Origin: Chlorobiota bacterium
GTDB taxonomy: Bacteria; Bacteroidota; Bacteroidia; Bacteroidales; B39-G9
DNA: 7,290 bases
Assembly: GCA_030632095.1 (NCBI GenBank)
Contig: DAOVJU010000167.1
Span: 1 to 7,290 of the forward strand
Reading direction: 5' to 3'
A model generated the notes under the pieces. That model was not told the DNA's origin and ran no database searches. It saw only the letters and a list, made by a program, of their open reading frames with translations. Position 1 is the stretch's first letter. The number at the start of each line of letters is the position of its first letter. Shown in pieces: positions 5,636-7,290 of the stretch. Made by a program: the position numbers and the translations under genes.

Positions 5636-6547
5636 TTATTCCAACATAAAATGATAAGTAATTGTACCGGTTTGACGTGGTGGAGCATCCGGTTTAGTGT
5701 CGAATTTAGCATTAAGTGCTGCTTTTTTAGCAGCTTCCATTAATTTATTATCTGTGGTTGTACTTCCCTTTATACCTGGCCTGGCTTCAATAACATTACC
5801 ATGCCGGTCAACAAATACTTCAACAACAACAATACCTTCAACTTGTTCAATATATTCAGGTTTTGGTAATTTCTGTGGGTTTCTGCCGGCTAAACTCCAT
5901 GAAATTCCTTCACCTTTACTGGTTCCATTGTAATTATCCGCGTTTGGGGCGCCTTCAATTGTACCTTGGTTCCCGTCACCTTGAGTTTCACCTTCACCAT
6001 CAGATTCGGTATCACCTTTGGCAAATTGTTTATTAATTTTTTCCTGAAGCAATCTTTTTTGTTCCTCACGTTTTGCATTTTCAACAGAATCTTTTATCCT
6101 TTTCTCTTCAATTCGCCTTAATTCTGCAATTTTTTCCTGTCTTTTTCTTTCTTTTTCTTCTTCAATTCTCTTTTTTTCAGCTTCTTCCTCTTTTTTCTTT
6201 TTCTCGGCTGCATTAACCTCAGGAGCTTCTTCTGTTTCCTGTGTAAGAATTTCTTCTTCAGGAGTTTCGGTTATCTCTTCTGTAGTTTCCGGTTCTTCAA
6301 CTGTTTCCTCAACTTCTTCTATTTGTTCAATTGTTTCTTCCACTGGTGGCGGAACATCAGCTTTCTTTGGTTCAAACTCGCCCGATCCTTGTTCTTCAGT
6401 ACCAAAATTAACTAATATTCCTTCAGCATCAGGTAATGGAAGTGGAGTAGAAAAACCTTTGTATAAAATAAAAAAAACAATAATCAACAAGTGGAATAAT
6501 GTTGTTCCTATAATACCTCTTCTATGTTCTTTAATATAATTAGCCAT
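5636..6547 (-). CDS. tonB: Energy transducer TonB
   Basis: 303 aa inner-membrane-anchored periplasmic protein that passes proton-motive energy from ExbB/ExbD to outer-membrane receptors. Single N-terminal membrane anchor at 11-31 (GIIGTTLFHLLIIVFFILYK). T15 and H19 are spaced like the functional Ser16/His20 pair of E. coli TonB. A region with Pro and many Glu spans 60-111, and a Lys/Arg/Glu heptad-rich coiled coil 115-175. A Gly/Asn/Asp linker follows at 178-215. The C-terminal TonB fold is 216-303, with LPKPEYIEQVEGIVVVEVFVDRHGNV and the conserved TTTDNKLMEAAKKAALNAKF segment. The coiled coil replaces the Pro-rich spacer of proteobacterial TonB, as is common in Bacteroidota. Start ATG 6547 puts the positive EHRR stretch directly before the anchor. 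It follows exbD with a 42-bp gap, so co-transcription is likely. It may serve the receptor at 2519-4771 and any others in the genome. Confidence 0.93.
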   Translation of the reverse strand: MANYIKEHRRGIIGTTLFHLLIIVFFILYKGFSTPLPLPDAEGILVNFGTEEQGSGEFEPKKADVPPPVEETIEQIEEVEETVEEPETTEEITETPEEEILTQETEEAPEVNAAEKKKKEEEAEKKRIEEEKERKRQEKIAELRRIEEKRIKDSVENAKREEQKRLLQEKINKQFAKGDTESDGEGETQGDGNQGTIEGAPNADNYNGTSKGEGISWSLAGRNPQKLPKPEYIEQVEGIVVVEVFVDRHGNVIEARPGIKGSTTTDNKLMEAAKKAALNAKFDTKPDAPPRQTGTITYHFMLE

Positions 6548-6551
6548 ATAT

Positions 6552-6567
6552 TATCGATAAAACGATA
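6552..6567 (-). other. Short inverted repeat in tonB leader
   Basis: tatcg (6552-6556) and cgata (6563-6567) form a 5-bp stem with a 6-base loop, ending 4 bases before the tonB ATG in the exbD-tonB gap. It could affect tonB translation, but a 5-bp stem in AT-rich DNA is weak evidence. Confidence 0.22.
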
Positions 6568-6589
6568 TTCAATCCTCAAATATTATACC

Positions 6590-7003
6590 TTAAGGCATTG
6601 TAGCCAGTATTAATTTATATCTATTGTTTTTTGCTATGTTCATTACTTTTACAACTTCTTCCATTGGGACACTTCGGTCAACATGCAGTGATATTGTTGG
6701 ATTTTCTTCACCTGCAAGGTTTTCTTTTAACCTGGTTTCAACCTGTGAAAATGGAACTCTTACAATAATTCCATCAGCATTAGGTACATAAAATTCAAAC
6801 CTGTTCCCAACATCTTTTATTGATACTGTTGTTAATGGTTTTGCAGAAGTTTGTGATATACTTTTAGGCAATAATAGTTTTAATGCATTTGGATTAATTA
6901 AGGTTGAGGTGATCATAAAAAATATTAATAGCAAGAACACAATGTCTGTCATTGACGACATGCTAAAATTTGCATTTACTTTACTTCTCCTTTTTAAGGC
7001 CAT
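6590..7003 (-). CDS. exbD: ExbD/TolR family biopolymer transport protein
   Basis: 137 aa, a normal ExbD length. A short basic cytoplasmic N-terminus (KRRSK) is followed by one membrane helix at about 19-37, MTDIVFLLLIFFMITSTLI. D20 in this helix is the conserved proton-carrying Asp of ExbD/TolR (Asp25 in E. coli ExbD). The periplasmic domain is about 40-137, with LLPKS, ISLHVDRSVPMEEVVKVMNIAK and the final ILAT strand. It works in the inner membrane with ExbB, converting proton motive force into TonB movement. It precedes tonB (42-bp gap) in what looks like an exbD-tonB unit. exbB, which usually lies just upstream, is absent from the visible sequence: the next upstream gene ends at 7136 and does not read as ExbB. 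Start ATG 7003 agrees with family N-termini; no Shine-Dalgarno is seen. TolR cannot be fully excluded by sequence alone, but the adjacent tonB favours ExbD. Confidence 0.92.
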   Translation of the reverse strand: MALKRRSKVNANFSMSSMTDIVFLLLIFFMITSTLINPNALKLLLPKSISQTSAKPLTTVSIKDVGNRFEFYVPNADGIIVRVPFSQVETRLKENLAGEENPTISLHVDRSVPMEEVVKVMNIAKNNRYKLILATMP

Positions 7004-7012
7004 TATGCTTTA

Positions 7013-7106
7013 GTTTAAAGTTCAATGTTCAAAGTTCAAAGTTGTGTGTGAGTGTGAGTGAGAGTTAAAAGTTAGTTTGTTATGAGTTGGGAGTTATGAG
7101 TTGAAC
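7013..7106 (+). repeat. GTT-phased heptad region, third copy of the repeat family
   Basis: GTT recurs every 7 bases at 7013, 7020, 7027, 7034 and 7041 (GTTTAAA, GTTCAAT, GTTCAAA, GTTCAAA), then at 7064 and 7071, and after a 1-base slip at 7079, 7086, 7093 and 7100 (GTTATGA, GTTGGGA, GTTATGA, GTTGAAC). The middle, gttgtgtgtgagtgtgagtg at 7041-7060 followed by agagttaa, matches the loop of the copy at 1407-1499 read on the other strand. Unlike the two other copies, the heptads on both sides run in the same orientation, so no long stem forms. It fills most of the 132-bp leader of exbD. Confidence 0.65.
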
Positions 7107-7135
7107 AGGATTTAGATATTTGGTGTTGGCAATAG

Positions 7136-7290
7136 TTATTTTCTGAAAACTCCCCATTCCATAACAGTAAATCCTTCTCTATTAAATGATTCAACATTAA
7201 ATTCTGGTATCTCTTTATACTCATTTGATCCAATTATACCATAAAACAATCTACCAATATTATCTGGCATTTCAGATAAACGTAATTCTA
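7136..7290 (-). CDS. Unrecognised protein, C-terminal 50 residues (5' end outside window)
   Basis: A minus-strand frame is open from the right edge to a TAA at 7136-7138. It encodes 50 residues: ELRLSEMPDNIGRLFYGIIG, then SNEYKEIPEFNVESFNREGF, then TVMEWGVFRK. The mixed acidic, aromatic and hydrophobic composition and lack of stops suggest a genuine globular C-terminus, with no membrane segment. I do not recognise the family. It does not resemble the C-terminus of ExbB, the gene often found upstream of exbD. It lies 132 bp upstream of exbD on the same strand, separated by the heptad region, so operon membership is uncertain. Confidence 0.55.
   Translation of the reverse strand, partial: ELRLSEMPDNIGRLFYGIIGSNEYKEIPEFNVESFNREGFTVMEWGVFRK

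Noticed and set aside
5697..6084. Open frames at 5697-5933 (+) and 5890-6084 (-) over tonB
   Set aside because: Out-of-frame shadows of the TonB C-terminal domain and its linker.
6060..6370. Purine/pyrimidine-biased tract as a DNA repeat element
   Set aside because: The bias is explained by the Glu/Lys-rich spacer and coiled coil of TonB.

Overview
The window is AT-rich (roughly one third G+C by eye) and comes from a member of the Bacteroidota, most likely an anaerobic or aquatic Bacteroidales/Marinilabiliales-type lineage. Three things point there: a protein ending in a type IX secretion (T9SS type A) sorting domain, a TonB-dependent receptor that opens with a carboxypeptidase-regulatory-like domain, and a TonB with the Glu-rich, Lys/Glu coiled-coil build usual in that phylum. 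Most starts lack a Shine-Dalgarno sequence, and the spacers carry short heptad repeats.

Layout from left to right: the 3' end of a TauE/SafE-type membrane permease (+, cut by the left edge). Then two tandem minus-strand paralogues of 190 aa (782-1354 and 1565-2137), each a NUMOD4-like/HNH-like protein with a C-terminal helix-turn-helix. Each is followed, in its own direction, by a small hairpin and a larger stem-loop built of 7-bp units, so gene and downstream spacer were duplicated together. A 381-bp spacer (2138-2518) holds a 14-bp perfect palindrome and a second, unrelated heptad array. Next is a TonB-dependent outer-membrane receptor (+, best start TTG 2519), convergent with a small T9SS-secreted Ig-like protein (-). 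Then exbD-tonB (-, an apparent two-gene transcription unit, exbD first), a 94-bp GTT-phased heptad region, and the last 50 residues of an unrecognised minus-strand gene cut by the right edge.

How the genes fit together: TonB and ExbD are inner-membrane parts of the energy transduction system that drives receptors such as the one encoded here. The ExbB partner is not in the window. The receptor's substrate cannot be read from sequence, and the secreted protein and the permease have no evident link to it.

The least conventional part is the paralogue pair with its paired stem-loops. In both proteins the HNH core looks altered, while the C-terminal DNA-binding-like segment is nearly invariant (43 of 50 identical, against 73 of 140 in the rest). 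Both arms of the stem-loop differ in length between copies by exactly one 7-bp unit. A third copy of the same repeat family lies upstream of exbD.
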